A stretch of 64,000 nucleotides of DNA from a bacterium (lineage in GTDB: Bacteria; Bacillota; Clostridia; Lachnospirales; Lachnospiraceae): contig JAMPFT010000011.1 of the NCBI GenBank assembly GCA_023664305.1, positions 1 to 64,000 on the forward strand, written 5' to 3'. Made by a program: the position numbers and the translations under genes. Position 1 is the first letter of the stretch, and each line of letters begins with the position of its first letter. Of the stretch, positions 1 through 8,843 are shown piece by piece. The notes beneath the pieces are model-generated. The model did no database searches. It had not been told where the DNA came from and saw only the letters and a list, made by a program, of their open reading frames with translations.

Positions 1-165
1 CGAGCTTAGCGTCCGCTATGTGCCGACCCGAGTGCAAACGTGTCCGCAGAGGAACTGATGCCTGCCCGGTACGTCATTCACACCCCTCCTATGCAGTAAC
101 TAATCCAAGCGCAACGGCACAGCAAACGCCGGCACGGCAAACCTCAAACCCGCCGCGGATTTATC
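1..165. other. Unassigned 5' end with atypical base composition
   Basis: No recognisable gene. The + strand here is rich in C, whereas the + strand of nearly all the rest is rich in G and A because all genes lie on it. One + frame stays open from base 3 to about 183 but gives a Pro/Thr/Ala-rich peptide with no family resemblance. On the minus strand a 24-codon frame (ATG around base 80) follows a GGAGGGG sequence, but it is too short to call. The stretch may be the end of an unrelated neighbour, a dispersed repeat, or a contig-end artefact. The usual ispG neighbour, rseP, is not seen. Confidence 0.4.
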
Positions 166-194
166 TTGATGTCAGCCCTCGATAATGGTAAAAT
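166..194 (+). promoter_or_regulatory. Putative SigA-type promoter for ispG-polC
   Basis: TTGATG at 166-171, a 17-base spacer, and TAAAAT at 189-194. It lies about 100 bases before the ispG start and is the best vegetative-type match upstream of it. Found by eye. Confidence 0.5.
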
Positions 195-290
195 ATTAAT
201 CTGGGCGGATGAGACGTTTCCTGTTTTGCAGATCATAAAAATGCAGAAAGAAAGGGTACGGCAGCAGGACGTCCGAAGGAGGAGCGGAGA

Positions 291-1385
291 TTGGGCAGAG
301 AGAAGACTCATGCGGTACAGATCGGCGACAGAAGGATCGGGGGAGGCAGCCCCATTCTGATACAGTCCATGACAAATACAAAGACAGAGGATGCAGAGGC
401 GACAATAGCGCAGATCCTTAAGCTGGAACGGGCGGGCTGTGAAATCGTCCGCTGTACCGTGCCGACAGGGGAGGCGGCTTTGGCGTTGCGGAAGATCCGG
501 GAGAGGATCCATATCCCGCTGGTGGCTGATATCCATTTCGATTACAGGATGGCGATAGCGGCCATAGAAAACGGGGCAGATAAAATCAGGATCAATCCGG
601 GCAATATCGGGGGGCTGGAAAAGGTTCGGGCGGTGGTGGACGCGGCGCGGGAGAAAAACATCCCGATCCGTGTCGGCGTCAACAGCGGATCTCTGGAAAG
701 GGAACTGGTCGAAAAGCACGGCGGCGTCACGGCGGAGGGGCTTGTGGAAAGCGCACTGGATAAGGTCCGCATGATCGAAGAGATGGATTATCACAATCTG
801 GTCGTCAGCGTTAAATCAACGGATGTTCTCATGTGCGTCAGGGCCCACGAGCTTCTGGCGGACAGGACAAATCATCCCCTTCATGTGGGGATTACGGAGG
901 CAGGGACGGTACAGAGCGGAAATATCAGGTCTGCCGTCGGCCTTGCGCTGATCCTGAACCGGGGAATCGGTGACACGGTCCGCGTCTCTCTCACGGGAGA
1001 TCCGGTGGAGGAGGTGAAGTCCGCGAGGCTGATCCTGAGGACGCTGGGACTGAGAAAAGGGGGAATAGAGGTGATATCCTGTCCTACCTGCGGCAGGACG
1101 CAGATCGATCTGATCGGTCTGGCGCAGAAGGTAGAGAAAATGGCGGAGGACTATCCTCTGGATATTCGTCTGGCAGTGATGGGATGCGCGGTGAACGGTC
1201 CCGGGGAGGCAAAGGAAGCGGATCTGGGAATCGCCGGCGGCGTCGGCGAAGGGCTTCTGATCAAAAAGGGAGAGATTATCCGTAAGGTGCCGGAGGAGCA
1301 GCTTCTGGACGCCCTGCGGGAGGAACTGGATCACTGGACAGAGGATAACCCGGAGGCCGCGGATGCGGCGGGGAGGAACAGATGA
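291..1385 (+). CDS. ispG: 4-hydroxy-3-methylbut-2-enyl diphosphate synthase (flavodoxin)
   Basis: IspG/GcpE is an iron-sulfur enzyme of the non-mevalonate (MEP) isoprenoid pathway. It converts methylerythritol cyclodiphosphate to HMBPP in the cytoplasm. The 364-residue product begins HAVQIGDRRIGGGSPILIQS, the typical N-terminus of the TIM-barrel domain. The C-terminal [4Fe-4S] domain shows CPTCGRTQ and MGCAVNGPGEA, which supply the conserved cysteines. The length is normal for the short bacterial form. I chose the TTG start at 291 because a perfect AAGGAGG lies at 276-282, 8 bases upstream; no in-frame ATG fits the family N-terminus. The stop overlaps the polC start (ATGA), so the two genes are co-transcribed and probably translationally coupled. 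Confidence 0.95.
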   Translation: MGREKTHAVQIGDRRIGGGSPILIQSMTNTKTEDAEATIAQILKLERAGCEIVRCTVPTGEAALALRKIRERIHIPLVADIHFDYRMAIAAIENGADKIRINPGNIGGLEKVRAVVDAAREKNIPIRVGVNSGSLERELVEKHGGVTAEGLVESALDKVRMIEEMDYHNLVVSVKSTDVLMCVRAHELLADRTNHPLHVGITEAGTVQSGNIRSAVGLALILNRGIGDTVRVSLTGDPVEEVKSARLILRTLGLRKGGIEVISCPTCGRTQIDLIGLAQKVEKMAEDYPLDIRLAVMGCAVNGPGEAKEADLGIAGGVGEGLLIKKGEIIRKVPEEQLLDALREELDHWTEDNPEAADAAGRNR

Positions 1386-4300
1386 CAAAGCCTTTTTTTG
1401 AGGTCTTTCCCACATTGAAAATAGACGGGGCGCTTCATGACAGGCTGGAGCAGGCTTCTGTGGAAAGAGTTTCCGCGTCAAGGAGGCGGGATTCGCTGCA
1501 TGTATATCTTTTCAGCGGCAGGCTGATCCTCAAGGAGGATATCCGCAGGGCGGAGGATGAGATCAAAAAACAGCTTTTTCCGGGCGCGGTAATCTCCGTG
1601 CGGATCCATGAGCGTTTTGAGCTGTCCTCGCAGTACACGCCGGAGAATCTGATCGCGGCCTATCGGGAGAGCATTCTGGAAGAATTGAAGGATTACAGTC
1701 ATATAGAGTATAACGCTTTTCGGACGGCCGAGATCGAGTACCCGGAGCCTGACAGCATCAAGCTGACGCTGGAGGATACGGTGCCAAACCGCAGCAAGGA
1801 GTCTGAGCTTGTGCGGATTCTGGAAAAGATCCTGGTGGAGCGCTGCGGCATCCGCTGCGGTATCCTGATAGAATACAGGGAGAGAAAAGCGGGAAAGTTC
1901 GCGGAGGACGACGAACTGAAAATCCGGATGAAGGTGGACGAGATCCGCAGACGCGCCGGGAAGCCGGCGCGTGGAAACGGCGGGATCGACGGAGCCGATC
2001 AAGCCTGGGCTGTGGGAGCGGAGGCAAAGAACGCGGACGACGGGACGGCGCAGGCCGGGGCAGGAAGCGGGGCGTCACAGCAGGGTAAGGCAGGGGAAAA
2101 GGCAGGACGCTTTCCCGGCAGTCAGAGAGGCTTTGGGATTGGCTCATCTTCCGGCGATTTCCGCAAGAGCAGGGGAGAGTTCAGAAAAGGCGGCGAATAC
2201 ACGAAGGGGCTGAAGCAGTCCGACAATCCGGACGTGCTTTACGGCAGGGATTTTGAGGGGGACGCGCTTCCCCTTGAGGATATCATCGGCGAGATCGGAG
2301 AAGTAACCATCCGGGGAAAAATCCTGAAGCTGGACAGCCGGGAAATCAAGAATGAACGCACGATTATCATGTTTGACCTCACGGATTTCACGGATACGAT
2401 CGGTGTGAAGCTGTTTGCCCGGAACGAACAGACGAAGGAGCTTATGGCGGGTCTGAAGCCGGGCAGCTTTGTAAAGCTGCGCGGTACGGTGAGCTTGGAT
2501 AAATTTGACCATGACCTGGCTGTGGGAAATGTCTATGGGATTAAAAAGATTACGGACTTTACCGCCGTAAGGATGGATCTGGCTCCCCGCAGGCGTGTGG
2601 AGCTTCACTGTCATACGAAGATGAGCGATATGGACGGGGTTTCCGAGGCTAAGGATATCGTAAAGCGGGCGTATCAGTGGGGACATCGCGCCATCGCCGT
2701 CACAGATCACGGCGTAGTGCAGAGTTTTACGGACGCCAATCATGTCTGGGAGGATTTGTGGAAGGCGGAAAAGGGAAAGCGGATTCAGGCAGGGGAAGAA
2801 AAACCCGACAAACAGGATTTTTTTAAGATTCTCTACGGTGTGGAGGCCTACCTTGTGGACGATTTGAAGGAAATCGTTACCGACGGCAGGGGACAGACTC
2901 TAAAAGAGGATTTCGTGGTGTTCGATATCGAGACCACCGGGTTTTCGCCTGTGAATAACCGGATCATTGAGATCGGGGCGGTGAAGGTCTGCGGCGGAAA
3001 AGTGACGGACCGTTTTTCCACGTTCCTCAATCCGCGGGTGCCGATTCCCTTTGAGATTGAAAAGCTGACGGGAATCCGGGACGAGATGGTGGCGGACGCG
3101 CCGCCCGTGGAGGAAGTGCTGCCTGCGTTTTTGAAATTCTGCGAGGGCTGCGTCCTTGTGGCGCACAATGCCGGCTTTGACATGAGCTTTATCCAGGAAA
3201 ATGCCAGAATTTTGGGGCTGGACGCCGGGTTCACCTATGTAGATACGGTGGGAATTGCGAGGGTGCTTCTGCCGGGGCAGGCGAAGCATACCCTGGACGC
3301 CGTTGCTAAGACGTTGAATATTTCGCTGGATCATCATCACCGCGCCGTGGACGACGCGGAATGTACCGCAAAAATTTTTATCCGCTTTATCAGAATGCTT
3401 GAGGAGGAGGGCATCACCGATCTGGCTCAGGTAAACGATAAGGGGAAGACAAGCAAGGATCTGATCAAAAAGCTGCCCTCGTACCACGCGATTATACTGG
3501 CGAAAAACGACCTGGGGCGCATTAACTTGTACCGGCTGATTACGGAGTCGCATCTGGATTACTTCAGCCGTCATCCCCGTATTCCCAAAAGCAGGGTGAT
3601 GAAGTACAGGGAGGGACTGATCTTGGGCAGCGCCTGCGAGGCGGGAGAATTATATCGGGCTTTGCTGGACGAACAGAGCGACATGCAGATTGCCAGACTG
3701 GTGAATTTTTATGATTATCTGGAGATTCAGCCCTGCGGGAACAATCAGTTTATGATTGCATCCGACAAGGTGCGGACGGTCCATTCCATAGAGGACATCC
3801 AAAATCTCAACAAAAGAATCGTTAAGCTGGGCGAGCAGTTCCGTAAGCCGGTGGTGGCGACCTGCGACGTTCATTTCCTGGATCCGGAGGATGAGATTTA
3901 CCGCAGGATCATCATGGCGGGAAAAGGATTTGAGGACGCGGATAACCAGGCGCCCCTGTTTTTACATACCACGGACGAGATGCTGGAGGAGTTTTCCTAT
4001 CTGGGGAGCGAAAAGGCCTATGAGATCGTGGTGAAAAACACCAATATGATAGCGGATATGTGCGAGACGATTTCCCCGGTAAGGCCGGACAAGTGTCCTC
4101 CCGTCATCGCGGACAGCGATAAGACGCTTAAAAAAATCTGTTATGACAAAGCTCATGAGATCTACGGCCCCGATCTGCCGGAGATTGTGGAAAACAGACT
4201 GAAGCGGGAGTTGGATTCCATTATCAAAAACGGCTTTGCCGTAATGTATATCATTGCGCAGAAGCTGGTTTGGAAGTCCGTGGAGGACGGTTATCTGGTG

Positions 4301-6040
4301 GGTTCCCGGGGATCCGTGGGAAGTTCGTTTGTGGCGACGATGTCCGGGATCACGGAGATCAATCCGCTGAGCCCTCACTATTACTGCAGCGAGTGCTATT
4401 ATACGGACTTTGACAGCCCGGAGGTAAAGGCCTACGCCGGGACGGCCGGAATTGATATGCCGGATAAAATCTGTCCGCGGTGCGGCGCTCTCCTGCACAA
4501 GGACGGCTTTGATATCCCTTTTGAGACCTTTCTGGGCTTTAAGGGAGACAAGGAGCCGGATATCGATCTGAACTTTTCGGGGGAATATCAGTCCAAGGCG
4601 CATAAATATACGGAGGTCATCTTCGGCGCGGGACAGACCTTCCGGGCGGGAACCATCGCCACGCTGGCGGACAAGACGGCCTATGGCTATGTGAAGATGT
4701 ATTTTGAGGAGCACGGAACCCATAAGAGAAACAGCGAGATAGACCGGATTGCGGCAGGATGCACGGGAGTGCGCAGAAGCACGGGGCAGCATCCCGGCGG
4801 CATTGTGGTGCTGCCGCTGGGGCAGGATATCAATTCCTTTACGCCGGTGCAGCATCCCGCCAACGACATGACCACGGATACGGTGACCACTCACTTTGAC
4901 TATCATTCCATCGATCACAACCTGTTGAAGCTGGATATTCTGGGCCACGATGATCCTACCATGATCCGGATGCTTCAGGATCTGACGGGAAGGGACCCGC
5001 TGACGATTCCGCTGGACGGGAAAGACGTCATGAGCCTTTTCCAGAATACGGAGGCTTTGGGGGTGACGCCGGAGCAGATCGGCGGAACCAGGCTCGGGTG
5101 TCTCGGGATTCCGGAGTTCGGCACGGACTTTGCCATGAACATGGTGCTTGAGGCGCAGCCTAAATCCTTTTCGGATCTGGTGCGGATTTCGGGACTTTCC
5201 CACGGGACCAATGTCTGGGTGGGCAACGCCCAGGATCTGATCCGGGACGGCACCGCCACCATTTCTACCTGCGTGTGTACCCGCGACGATATCATGACCT
5301 ACCTGATCAACAAGGGCGTGGAGCCGGAAAAGTCGTTCAAGATTATGGAGGCCGTGCGAAAGGGCATGGTGGCGAAGGGAAAGACGCCGGCGGAGCAGTG
5401 GAAGGAATGGAAGGAGGACATGATAGCCCACGATGTGCCGGACTGGTACATCCGATCCTGCGAGAAGATCGAGTACATGTTCCCCAAGGCGCACGCGGCG
5501 GCCTATGTCATGATGGCGTGGCGGATCGGCTACTGTAAAATTCATTATCCGCTGGCTTATTACGGCGCGTTCTTCAGCATCCGCGCCAAAGCCTTTTCCT
5601 ATGAGCAGATGTGTCAGGGGCAGACTCACCTGGAAAATCTCATGCGTGAATACAGGCGGCGGATGGACGCGGCGGCAAACAAGGAGCCGGGAGCGCAGCC
5701 CCTTTCCAACAAGGAGGAGCTGGCCTACGGGGATATGCGGGTGGTGCAGGAGATGTATGCCCGGGGCTTTGAGTTTGAACCCATCGATATTTTCAGGGCC
5801 CAGTCCAGGTCCTTCCAGATTGTAGGGGATAAGCTGATGCCGTCCTTAAGCAGTATCGACGGCCTGGGAGATAAGGCGGCGGACGCCATTGTGGAGGCGG
5901 CAAAGGACGGACCCTTCCTTTCCAGAGACGATTTCAGGGAGCGGACAAAGGTTTCCAAGACCATTGTAGATATGATGGCTGATCTGGGACTTCTGGGGGA
6001 TCTGCCTGAGTCCAACCAGCTGAGTCTGTTTGATTTTTAG
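1382..6040 (+). CDS. polC: DNA polymerase III PolC-type, alpha subunit with proofreading exonuclease
   Basis: PolC is the replicative leading-strand polymerase of Firmicutes. The 1552 residues show the family order: an N-terminal region, an OB-fold segment around 300-390, a PHP domain opening with ELHCHTKMSDMDG near 407, an inserted DEDDh 3'-5' exonuclease starting FDIETTGFS (metal-binding D515 and E517), the rest of the PHP domain, the polymerase core with the acidic motif PDIDLNFSG near 1058, and C-terminal helix-hairpin-helix/OB parts ending in a beta-clamp-like QLSLFDF. A Gly/Ala/Ser-rich low-complexity linker occupies about 195-275. The start overlaps the ispG stop. No promoter of its own was seen, so it is read from the ispG promoter. 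Confidence 0.96.
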   Translation: MTKPFFEVFPTLKIDGALHDRLEQASVERVSASRRRDSLHVYLFSGRLILKEDIRRAEDEIKKQLFPGAVISVRIHERFELSSQYTPENLIAAYRESILEELKDYSHIEYNAFRTAEIEYPEPDSIKLTLEDTVPNRSKESELVRILEKILVERCGIRCGILIEYRERKAGKFAEDDELKIRMKVDEIRRRAGKPARGNGGIDGADQAWAVGAEAKNADDGTAQAGAGSGASQQGKAGEKAGRFPGSQRGFGIGSSSGDFRKSRGEFRKGGEYTKGLKQSDNPDVLYGRDFEGDALPLEDIIGEIGEVTIRGKILKLDSREIKNERTIIMFDLTDFTDTIGVKLFARNEQTKELMAGLKPGSFVKLRGTVSLDKFDHDLAVGNVYGIKKITDFTAVRMDLAPRRRVELHCHTKMSDMDGVSEAKDIVKRAYQWGHRAIAVTDHGVVQSFTDANHVWEDLWKAEKGKRIQAGEEKPDKQDFFKILYGVEAYLVDDLKEIVTDGRGQTLKEDFVVFDIETTGFSPVNNRIIEIGAVKVCGGKVTDRFSTFLNPRVPIPFEIEKLTGIRDEMVADAPPVEEVLPAFLKFCEGCVLVAHNAGFDMSFIQENARILGLDAGFTYVDTVGIARVLLPGQAKHTLDAVAKTLNISLDHHHRAVDDAECTAKIFIRFIRMLEEEGITDLAQVNDKGKTSKDLIKKLPSYHAIILAKNDLGRINLYRLITESHLDYFSRHPRIPKSRVMKYREGLILGSACEAGELYRALLDEQSDMQIARLVNFYDYLEIQPCGNNQFMIASDKVRTVHSIEDIQNLNKRIVKLGEQFRKPVVATCDVHFLDPEDEIYRRIIMAGKGFEDADNQAPLFLHTTDEMLEEFSYLGSEKAYEIVVKNTNMIADMCETISPVRPDKCPPVIADSDKTLKKICYDKAHEIYGPDLPEIVENRLKRELDSIIKNGFAVMYIIAQKLVWKSVEDGYLVGSRGSVGSSFVATMSGITEINPLSPHYYCSECYYTDFDSPEVKAYAGTAGIDMPDKICPRCGALLHKDGFDIPFETFLGFKGDKEPDIDLNFSGEYQSKAHKYTEVIFGAGQTFRAGTIATLADKTAYGYVKMYFEEHGTHKRNSEIDRIAAGCTGVRRSTGQHPGGIVVLPLGQDINSFTPVQHPANDMTTDTVTTHFDYHSIDHNLLKLDILGHDDPTMIRMLQDLTGRDPLTIPLDGKDVMSLFQNTEALGVTPEQIGGTRLGCLGIPEFGTDFAMNMVLEAQPKSFSDLVRISGLSHGTNVWVGNAQDLIRDGTATISTCVCTRDDIMTYLINKGVEPEKSFKIMEAVRKGMVAKGKTPAEQWKEWKEDMIAHDVPDWYIRSCEKIEYMFPKAHAAAYVMMAWRIGYCKIHYPLAYYGAFFSIRAKAFSYEQMCQGQTHLENLMREYRRRMDAAANKEPGAQPLSNKEELAYGDMRVVQEMYARGFEFEPIDIFRAQSRSFQIVGDKLMPSLSSIDGLGDKAADAIVEAAKDGPFLSRDDFRERTKVSKTIVDMMADLGLLGDLPESNQLSLFDF

Positions 6041-6057
6041 GGGCGGAACGGAAAACG

Positions 6058-6100
6058 GCGAAAAAATTGCCGGGCGAAAAAATTGCCGACGAAAAAATTA
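6058..6100 (+). repeat. Short tandem repeat downstream of polC
   Basis: GCGAAAAAATTGCCG occurs at 6058-6072 and 6074-6088, followed by a partial third copy (CGAAAAAATT) with the same 16-base period. It lies between the polC stop and the tRNA promoter and does not form a hairpin terminator. Confidence 0.7.
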
Positions 6101-6120
6101 AGGATTTTTTGCAAAAGTAC

Positions 6121-6149
6121 TTGCATTTTTTTGAAAGATGTATTATTAT
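6121..6149 (+). promoter_or_regulatory. Promoter of tRNA-Glu
   Basis: TTGCAT at 6121-6126, 17 bases, TATTAT at 6144-6149. Transcription would begin around 6156, shortly before the tRNA at 6181. The -35 lies within an inverted repeat (ACTTGCAT at 6119-6126, ATGCAAGT at 6150-6157). Confidence 0.6.
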
Positions 6150-6180
6150 ATGCAAGTATCGTTGATGCGGTACTTGCTAT

Positions 6181-6252
6181 GGCTGATTGGTCAAGCGGTT
6201 AAGACGCCGCCCTCTCACGGCGGAAACAGGGGTTCGATTCCCCTATCAGCTG
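6181..6252 (+). tRNA. tRNA-Glu, anticodon CTC
   Basis: A full cloverleaf can be drawn. The acceptor arm GGCTGAT/ATCAGCT has a first G-U pair. The anticodon stem is CCGCC/GGCGG with loop CTCTCAC, placing CTC as anticodon (reads GAG). The T arm is AGGGG-TTCGATT-CCCCT and the discriminator is G6252. CCA is not encoded. It decodes a Glu codon heavily used in the surrounding genes. Confidence 0.95.
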
Positions 6253-6257
6253 TTATA

Positions 6258-6302
6258 AAACCTTGAAAGACACAGGATATCTGCGGATTTCAAGGTTTTT
6301 TT
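6258..6302 (+). terminator. Intrinsic terminator of tRNA-Glu
   Basis: AAACCTTGAAA (6258-6268) pairs perfectly with TTTCAAGGTTT (6288-6298), and the T run continues to 6302. It starts 6 bases after the tRNA. Confidence 0.85.
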
Positions 6303-6386
6303 GTAGATTCCGGCCGGGATTTACGATGGGTTCACGCTTAAAACAGAATAAGCGCCGGCAAAAAGGCGCGGACAGACTGACTCCTT

Positions 6387-6438
6387 CCCCTTAAGCAGAC
6401 AGGGCAGACAACCGAAATCTGTTTCAGGGGATTTTTAT
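6387..6438 (+). terminator. Possible hairpin in the tRNA-topA spacer
   Basis: CCCCTTAAGCAGA (6387-6399) pairs imperfectly with TCTGTTTCAGGGG (6418-6430), followed by ATTTTTAT. It may be a weak second terminator before the topA promoter. Nothing else was recognised in 6303-6465 apart from a direct repeat of TCCGGCCGGGA. Confidence 0.3.
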
Positions 6439-6465
6439 GTCCGGCCGGGAAAAATCACAAAAAAC

Positions 6466-6494
6466 TTGCAACCTCTTTCTTTTTGGTGTATAGT
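6466..6494 (+). promoter_or_regulatory. Promoter of topA
   Basis: TTGCAA at 6466-6471, 17 bases, TATAGT at 6489-6494. It lies about 100 bases before the topA start. The leader begins with a small tandem repeat, TTCACGGTTCACGGTT. Confidence 0.6.
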
Positions 6495-6591
6495 GATTCA
6501 CGGTTCACGGTTGAAAGATACAGTGAATACATCAGCCTGAGCGTATTATAATATTTCAGATAGAAGAAACGTTAAAAAGAGGTGAGGCATC

Positions 6592-8670
6592 ATGGCAAAA
6601 TATCTGGTAATTGTGGAGTCACCTGCCAAAGTGAAGACGATCAAGAAGTTTTTGGGGGACAATTATGCGGTGGCGGCGAGCAACGGGCATGTCCGGGATC
6701 TGCCGAAAAGTACGCTGGGAATCGATATAGAAAACGGCTATGAACCGAAGTATATCACGATTCGCGGAAAAGGAGACATTCTTGCGAATCTGCGCAAGGA
6801 GGTAAAGAAGGCCGAAAAGATTTATCTTGCAACCGACCCTGACCGGGAGGGGGAGGCGATTTCCTGGCACTTATATTATGCCCTGAAGCTGGAGGATAAG
6901 AAGGTTTACCGCATTACCTTCAATGAGATCACAAAAAGCGCGGTGAAGGAGTCTCTGCGCAATGCGCGGGAGATCAACATGAATCTGGTGGACGCGCAAC
7001 AGGCCCGCCGTGTTCTGGACCGTATGGTGGGATACCGGATTTCTCCCCTGCTCTGGGCCAAGATCAAGAGGGGCTTAAGCGCGGGAAGGGTTCAGTCTGT
7101 GGCGCTGCGGATTATCTGCGACAGAGAAGAGGAAATCAACTCCTTTGTGCCGGAGGAATACTGGAGTCTGGATGTGAATCTGAAGGTGAAGGGAGAGAAA
7201 AATCCCGTCTGCGCCAGATATTACGGAACCGTCTCCGAGAAGGAAGCGATTACCTGCGGGGAACAGGCGGAGGCCATCAAGCGGGAGCTTCAGAATGCGG
7301 AGTACCGGGTTGCGGAAGTGAAAAACGGCGAGAGATGGAAGAAAGCGCCCCTTCCCTTTACCACCTCCACGCTGCAGCAGGAGGCCAGCAAGCAGCTGAA
7401 TTTTTCTACGCAGAAGACCATGCGGCTCGCCCAGCAGCTCTACGAGGGAGTAGACCTGGAGGGCGAGGGGACGGTGGGTCTGATTACCTATCTGCGTACG
7501 GATTCCACCAGAGTCTCCGCAGAGGCTGAAGAAATGGCGTCAAAATTTATAAGAAAGCATTACGGGGAGGAGTATCTGGCGGAAAGCGCTGCCGGAAAGA
7601 CGAATACGCAGAAGATACAGGACGCCCACGAGGCGATCCGCCCCACGGATCTGAATCGGATTCCCGCAAAGATAAAGGACCAGCTGCCCAGGGATCTGGC
7701 GCGCCTTTACCAGCTGATCTGGAAGCGTTTTGTGGCCAGCAGAATGAGCGCGGCAAGGTACGAGACCACATCTGTCCGGATACAGGCGGGCGAAAGGATT
7801 TTCACGCTGGCGGCATCCAGGAGAAGGTTTGACGGATTTATGGGCGTCTATGTTTCGGAGGAGGATAAGGAGGAGGAAAATGCGCTGCACGGTAAGCTTG
7901 ACAGGGAGAGCGAGCTGTCCTTTGAATCCTTTGCGGCGGCGCAGCATTTTACCCAGCCGCCCGCGCATTATACCGAGGCTTCGCTGGTGAAGGCGCTGGA
8001 GGAGCTGGGAATCGGACGGCCCAGCACTTACGCTCCCACCATCACGACGATCCTGGCGCGGCATTACATTACAAAGGAGAACCGAAATCTTTACGTCACG
8101 GAGCTGGGCGAGGTCGTCAACAGCATGATGAAGGACGCGTTCCCAAGCATTGTCGATGTGAACTTTACGGCAAATATGGAGGCGCTGTTGGACGGCGTGG
8201 AGGAGGGCAGCGTAAAGTGGAAGACGGTTGTCTCCAATTTTTACCCCGATCTGGACGAGGCGGTGCAGCAGGCGCAAAAGGACCTGTCGGAGGTTACGAT
8301 AGCGGATGAACTCAGCGAGGAATACTGTGAGCTCTGCGGACGCCAGATGGTGATCAAGTACGGCCCTCACGGAAGGTTCCTGGCCTGTCCCGGCTTCCCC
8401 GAGTGCCGGAGCACAAAGCCCTATTTTGAGAAGATCGGCGTGGCCTGCCCGAAGTGCGGGAAGGACATTGTCCTGAAAAAGACGAAAAAAGGGAGAAAAT
8501 ACTACGGCTGTATCGATAATCCGAACTGCGATTATATGGTATGGCAGAGGCCCACGGGCCAGAGCTGCCCGAAATGCGGCTCCATGCTCTTGGCAAAAGG
8601 GAACAAGCTGGTGTGTGAAAATGAGCAGTGCGGCTACCATGTTTTGTCAGAATTTTCTCATAAATCGTAA
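6592..8670 (+). CDS. topA: DNA topoisomerase I (type IA)
   Basis: Relaxes negatively supercoiled DNA by transient single-strand cleavage. The product has 692 residues, normal for Firmicutes TopA. A TOPRIM domain begins KYLVIVESPAK and carries the metal-binding DPDREGE (D82, D84). The catalytic tyrosine is Y300 in TYLRTDS. The C-terminus has three four-cysteine zinc-ribbon repeats starting CELCGR, CPKCGK and CPKCGS. The start follows AAGAGGTGAGG. It has its own promoter and no clear terminator before codY, whose promoter starts 30 bases after the stop. The topA-codY neighbourhood upstream of flagellar genes also occurs in Bacillus. Confidence 0.97.
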   Translation: MAKYLVIVESPAKVKTIKKFLGDNYAVAASNGHVRDLPKSTLGIDIENGYEPKYITIRGKGDILANLRKEVKKAEKIYLATDPDREGEAISWHLYYALKLEDKKVYRITFNEITKSAVKESLRNAREINMNLVDAQQARRVLDRMVGYRISPLLWAKIKRGLSAGRVQSVALRIICDREEEINSFVPEEYWSLDVNLKVKGEKNPVCARYYGTVSEKEAITCGEQAEAIKRELQNAEYRVAEVKNGERWKKAPLPFTTSTLQQEASKQLNFSTQKTMRLAQQLYEGVDLEGEGTVGLITYLRTDSTRVSAEAEEMASKFIRKHYGEEYLAESAAGKTNTQKIQDAHEAIRPTDLNRIPAKIKDQLPRDLARLYQLIWKRFVASRMSAARYETTSVRIQAGERIFTLAASRRRFDGFMGVYVSEEDKEEENALHGKLDRESELSFESFAAAQHFTQPPAHYTEASLVKALEELGIGRPSTYAPTITTILARHYITKENRNLYVTELGEVVNSMMKDAFPSIVDVNFTANMEALLDGVEEGSVKWKTVVSNFYPDLDEAVQQAQKDLSEVTIADELSEEYCELCGRQMVIKYGPHGRFLACPGFPECRSTKPYFEKIGVACPKCGKDIVLKKTKKGRKYYGCIDNPNCDYMVWQRPTGQSCPKCGSMLLAKGNKLVCENEQCGYHVLSEFSHKS
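8651..8665 (+). promoter_or_regulatory. CodY-box-like sequence upstream of codY
   Basis: AATTTTCTCATAAAT matches 12 of 15 positions of the published CodY consensus AATTTTCWGAAAATT. It overlaps the last codons of topA and lies 34 bases before the codY -35 element, where it could serve autoregulation. A chance match is quite possible in such AT-rich sequence. Confidence 0.25.
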
Positions 8671-8699
8671 ATATACAAAAAATATTTGCAAATTAGACA

Positions 8700-8728
8700 T
8701 TGAAAACAGTTTATTTTTGTGGTACAAT
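8700..8728 (+). promoter_or_regulatory. Promoter of codY
   Basis: TTGAAA at 8700-8705, 17 bases, TACAAT at 8723-8728, about 115 bases before the codY start. Confidence 0.6.
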
Positions 8729-8768
8729 GTTGACACAGAAGAGCATTGCGTCAACTTCTGATTCCAGG

Positions 8769-8799
8769 TGCGCCGAAGCGCACGAAATTATGGTATAAT
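8769..8799 (+). promoter_or_regulatory. Second codY promoter candidate with upstream hairpin
   Basis: Extended -10 TGGTATAAT at 8791-8799, 44 bases before the codY start. It is preceded by a perfect hairpin, GTGCGC-CGAA-GCGCAC, at 8769-8784, exactly where a -35 would be. No good -35 hexamer is present. Confidence 0.4.
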
Positions 8800-8843
8800 A
8801 GTCATATCGTTAGAAACAGGCAGATAAAGGACGGGGAGATGGT

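Noticed and set aside
3962-5629. A 555-codon open frame on the minus strand opposite polC.
   Set aside because: It lies wholly within polC, gives a His/Arg/Leu-rich product without domains and has no ribosome-binding site. It is a by-product of GC-rich codon use.
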